7,875 bases of DNA. Origin: Novosphingobium sp. 9U. GTDB lineage: Bacteria > Pseudomonadota > Alphaproteobacteria > Sphingomonadales > Sphingomonadaceae. Location of the stretch: positions 1 through 7,875 of the forward strand of contig NZ_LR732531.1 in NCBI RefSeq assembly GCF_902506425.1. The letters are read 5' to 3'. Below the pieces are notes generated by a model. It saw only the letters and a program-made list of their open reading frames with translations. It did no database searches and was not told the DNA's origin. The position numbers and the translations under genes are program-made. Shown here one piece after another: positions 5,229-7,875 of this stretch; positions within the stretch are counted from its first letter, which is position 1, and each line of letters opens with the position of its first letter.

Positions 5229-5741
5229 TCAATTCGCCGGCTTATCTTCCGTGTTTTGACCGAATGCGATCCGCCATTCCGTGTTCTTACGTGTGATTAC
5301 AAAGCTTGGCCGGCTGTCGACTTTGACCGCCTGATTGGGGCCAAGCCAGGCATGGCTGCGCGTTGTCACCAAGACGACATCTGGCGCCAGCCGCCTGGCT
5401 CGCTCGATCGTCAGCGAAATACGGCTGCTCGCGAAGAAAGGGTCGGTGTGGAGTTTTACATGGTAATCACGGATTGCTGTACCGCCCTCGATCAATTCGC
5501 CGCCACGGTGGATGAAGGCGCTATCCGGCCAGAATACTGCATCGAAGTTGATCAGCTGGTGCGTGTTCCAAGCAGCTTGAAAAGCCGAAACCAACGGTTC
5601 AGCGATTGTCGCCGCTGCGGGATCAATCAAAGGCTTTTCCGAAGTCATCGGTGGCCTGGCAGCGTGGCTAGGTCTCGCCATGCCCGCACCGGCGAAGGCG
5701 CTCAATAGCGCTAGGACGAAGGCATGAGTTGAGCGACGCAC
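5229..5741 (-). CDS. Exported SgcJ/EcaC-like (NTF2-fold, DUF4440-type) protein
   Basis: The product is 170 residues. A signal peptide spans about residues 1-28 (HAFVLALLSAFAGAGMA, ending SHA), so the protein is probably periplasmic. The mature domain has the pattern of the SnoaL/NTF2-like fold. A first helix contains FQAAWNTHQL, the typical 'D/N-x-x-F' segment is INFDAVFWPDSAFIHRGG, then comes GGTAIRDYHVKLHTDPFF, followed by long strands with RLAPDVVLVTTRSHAW and SFVITRKNTEWRIAFGQNT. This fits the SgcJ/EcaC group, whose members are mostly of unknown activity, and no catalytic set is evident. The start is the GTG at 5741, with AGGAG seven bases upstream. An ATG two bases earlier (5743) is in another frame and stops after 10 codons. 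The gene appears intact. Confidence 0.8.
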   Translation of the reverse strand: MRRSTHAFVLALLSAFAGAGMARPSHAARPPMTSEKPLIDPAAATIAEPLVSAFQAAWNTHQLINFDAVFWPDSAFIHRGGELIEGGTAIRDYHVKLHTDPFFASSRISLTIERARRLAPDVVLVTTRSHAWLGPNQAVKVDSRPSFVITRKNTEWRIAFGQNTEDKPAN

Positions 5742-5762
5742 ATCAGTCTCCTACCGCAAAAT

Positions 5763-5785
5763 CGCGCTGCCTTCGAAAGGCGCTG
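5763..5785 (-). terminator. Possible weak terminator after ankyrin gene
   Basis: Read on the minus strand, GCGCCTT, a TCG loop, AAGGC, one bulged A and GCGC form a stem, followed by GATTTTG. The run of only four Ts is short. It lies between the ankyrin gene (ending 5915) and the start of the SgcJ-like gene (5741). It could therefore end the upstream transcript or sit in the leader of the downstream one. Confidence 0.3.
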
Positions 5786-5914
5786 ATTGGCACGTTACAT
5801 GGCAATGACTCGGTTTTGAAGCGGCTGAAAAGGCGACCGCTTTCGAGGCGCCGGATACGCGCTCTGATCGGCGGCTTCGTCGGCAGATTCAGATGTTCGC
5901 GATGAGCATGCATA

Positions 5915-7666
5915 TTAGTACCGTGCGCGGTCAGGCACCGGTTTTACTCGTCTCACGCCGCGGCCGGATAGCGCTCGAGCCATGGCGCTATCGCTCTGGT
6001 GGAGCTTGTCGAGCCAGTCCAGCGCGCTACTACCTTGCCAAACTGCGTTCACATCCATCCCAGCAGCAGCAAGGCGGTCGAGCCACTCAATCGGTAGCTG
6101 GTCGCCAGATCCATTCGATCCAAAGCGTCCCGCAACGAGCAGGACAACGAGCGGCCTGCCGTCCTCCTCTGTGCCGCTCACTGAGGCGCCGGCTTCAAGC
6201 AAAAGACCTAACGCGCGAAATTGAGCGGCCATGAGTTGAGCGTTGTGGTCCGTATGTCCGCGCAGCGGACGTTGCGCGGTCGCCACGAGGATTTGCAAGG
6301 CCGTGCTTGGTGGCGATCCCGTCCGATGGCCGATGCGGGTGCTCCAAGTCGCGGGGCTGTTGGGATCAGCGCCGCCATCGAGCAACAGGGAAACGATCTG
6401 ATCAGTCGTCTCGCTGCCGCTCTGTACGGCGGAGCCGAGCGGCGAGTGCCGTGAACCCGGCCCCACGCTTACCGGTGCCTTCATTGCAATGGCTTCGCGG
6501 AGTAGGGCTACATTACCCTTGCTTGCGGCTATGTCGAGCATAGCTCTCTTCGCCTCGGCGCCGCTCTCGCTCAGAGCAGCGATCATGTCCGACGAGCCAT
6601 TCTCGCGAGCTCTCACCAGCAATCGTGCTATTGCCGGCTCATCGTGCTCCTCGCGAAGCATTCGCCTAACTAAAGCCACATGATTGCCCGCGACGGCCGC
6701 TTCCATCAAGGGTTGTGGCCAGGGTCGAATGCGCGCCTCGACTTCGGGACGTAGCATCAGAGCGACAATATCGTCGCGTCCGAGTTGCAGCGCGATTTTG
6801 AGCGGCACCGTGTGTGCGAAGCCACGCACCGGTGCACATCCGCTCATCGGATCGGCCCCACGTGCGATGAGCCTCCCCGCAGCCTCGGTACGCCCCTGGA
6901 TTGCCGCCCAGGCGAGCGGGGTAAGGCCGAAATCATCAGCGCGATCGAGTGTCGAGCGATCGGCCTTAGCGATCCATCGCGACATTGCTTGCGGAGCACC
7001 TCGCCTCACGGCTTCCGCCAGTGTTCGCGGTTTGTCGGATTCGATCAGGCGCCCCGCGGTCAACAGGCCCGGTTCAAGCAAGCTTCCCCGATGAGCGTTA
7101 TCTTTGTTTCCAAGATTGCCCATGCAAAGATCGGCATAGGGAAACCGGCCGTCAGCTACGATTGCGCGGTTATAGGCCGCCGCGTAGGGGTGCCAGCGTT
7201 GCTCGATCTCGCACCCGTTAGGCGTTGAAGCGCAAGCAGCGATCACGTCGCTGTAGCCTTTCACCGCCAAGGTCAGCGGCGATCGCATCGTCGACGGATG
7301 CATGTCGGGAAAGCGACATGACAATCCGATCGGTGAGGTTCCGCCCATCGAACTCGACCAGATCAATCGGAAATCGCCGACCTCGGTTGCATGACGTGCG
7401 TCCTTCAAGGGATCGCCAGGTCCCTCCGCAAGACTCCGCTCGATCCGCTGATAGGCCGCGATCTGAGCCGGAGCTTGCGCGCGAACGGCCTCGTCCTCGT
7501 AGCGCAGGCACCCGTTCCAATATGCTCGCCGGGCACGGGCTTGTGCCGTCATGACCTCCGCGGACGGCTGAGCCGCAGCGCCGATCCAGGCCGAGCCGAC
7601 AATGCCGGCAGCCACGACCATGCTCAAGACGATCGCTGTCAGTCTTCCCATTGGCGCATCATGCAT
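5915..7666 (-). CDS. Exported ankyrin-repeat protein
   Basis: The product is 583 residues. An N-terminal signal peptide (MGRLTAIVLSMVVAAGIVGS, ending GAAAQ) suggests export to the periplasm. Residues about 35-215 form a unique helical region with six cysteines and no known motif. From about 215 the protein is built of ankyrin-type helix pairs. The clearest is FGLTPLAWAAIQGRTEAA with LIARGADP at 246-273. Others begin near 287 (VPLKIALQLGRDDIVALML), 318, 345, 375 (AMLDIAASKGNVALLREAI), 408 (SPLGSAVQSG... LLLDGGADPN), 455 and 505 (ending AAAGMDVNAVW). Several repeats are degenerate. Ankyrin arrays bind other proteins, and the partner here is unknown. The ATG at 7666 and the one at 7651 (residue 6) are both possible, and neither has a clear ribosome binding site. 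The reading frame is intact. Confidence 0.8.
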   Translation of the reverse strand: MHDAPMGRLTAIVLSMVVAAGIVGSAWIGAAAQPSAEVMTAQARARRAYWNGCLRYEDEAVRAQAPAQIAAYQRIERSLAEGPGDPLKDARHATEVGDFRLIWSSSMGGTSPIGLSCRFPDMHPSTMRSPLTLAVKGYSDVIAACASTPNGCEIEQRWHPYAAAYNRAIVADGRFPYADLCMGNLGNKDNAHRGSLLEPGLLTAGRLIESDKPRTLAEAVRRGAPQAMSRWIAKADRSTLDRADDFGLTPLAWAAIQGRTEAAGRLIARGADPMSGCAPVRGFAHTVPLKIALQLGRDDIVALMLRPEVEARIRPWPQPLMEAAVAGNHVALVRRMLREEHDEPAIARLLVRARENGSSDMIAALSESGAEAKRAMLDIAASKGNVALLREAIAMKAPVSVGPGSRHSPLGSAVQSGSETTDQIVSLLLDGGADPNSPATWSTRIGHRTGSPPSTALQILVATAQRPLRGHTDHNAQLMAAQFRALGLLLEAGASVSGTEEDGRPLVVLLVAGRFGSNGSGDQLPIEWLDRLAAAGMDVNAVWQGSSALDWLDKLHQSDSAMARALSGRGVRRVKPVPDRARY

Positions 7667-7875
7667 TCGACTTATTACTGCATGCTTGCCGCTGACGCGA
7701 AGTGGTCAACCCGGCTGCGCGCCCACAATACCGAGTGAGCCACGTTGCTGAACATGGTGTAATCGCGGGGCGCGCTGCCACACAGCACGATCGGTGCTGA
7801 TGCAGGTGGTTGTTCCCCGGTATGATGAAGAACGGGCTCTCGATTGGTGACCGGGCCCAGCATCAGCGGAGAACA
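7667..7875. other. Unassigned end of window
   Basis: I see no supported gene here. A minus-strand frame of 62 codons (7675-7863) stays open to near the window edge and could be the 3' part of a gene continuing outside. Its translation shows no motif I recognise. The ankyrin gene's promoter should lie in this stretch, but no convincing hexamers stand out. Confidence 0.3.

Noticed and set aside
4807..5259. Long plus-strand open frame
   Set aside because: It is antisense to the DksA-like gene, whose zinc-finger motifs are clear. Its own translation has no domain or compositional sign of a protein.
5082..5708. 208-codon plus-strand open frame
   Set aside because: It is the shadow of the SgcJ-like gene on the other strand, which has a signal peptide and NTF2-like pattern.

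Overview
The window looks like an accessory stretch of a high-GC alphaproteobacterial chromosome, most likely from a sphingomonad. This rests on the style of its short exported hypothetical proteins, a DUF1772 membrane protein, a YbiI-like DksA/TraR zinc-finger protein and a short tyrosine recombinase of a type I associate with that group. There are no rRNA, tRNA or CRISPR features, and no operon of recognised function.

Layout. Positions 1-328 hold no convincing gene. A small exported hypothetical protein (329-703, +) is followed by an AT-richer gap. Two minus-strand genes come next: a four-cysteine secreted hypothetical (941-1327) and a decayed TPR-type gene (about 1321-2240). Positions 2335-2500 hold the 3' relic of a tyrosine recombinase plus a hairpin element. 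A lipoprotein gene (2655-3074, +) faces a DUF1772-like membrane protein (3224-3826, -). After these comes a second, much more complete copy of the recombinase (4005-4638, +) with its own hairpin element (4639-4725). A DksA/TraR-type zinc-finger gene (-) converges on it. Beyond that are an exported SgcJ/EcaC-like NTF2-fold protein (5229-5741, -) and a 583-residue exported ankyrin-repeat protein (5915-7666, -). Positions 7667-7875 are unassigned.

The most notable structure is a repeated module. It consists of the last codons of the recombinase, a 9-10 bp hairpin with a 14-nt loop directly after the stop codon, and an AGCRYATGTATRAAC-type tail. One copy (2383-2493) is a relic and the other (4600-4725) follows the nearly intact recombinase. 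The copies are about 75% identical and in the same orientation. They bracket about 2.2 kb carrying the lipoprotein gene, the DUF1772 gene and the recombinase itself. This resembles a passenger segment delimited by recombinase-associated sites, although mobility is not shown.

The centre of the window is also a zone of decay. The recombinase has a one-base insertion in an A4 run. The TPR gene has an in-frame TAA, an apparent one-base loss in its signal peptide and a shortened 3' end. The DksA-like gene has a one-base frameshift just before its conserved C-terminus. The flanking genes (SgcJ-like, ankyrin, DUF1772, lipoprotein) appear intact. All family assignments were made by eye from the translated sequences and no database search was run.
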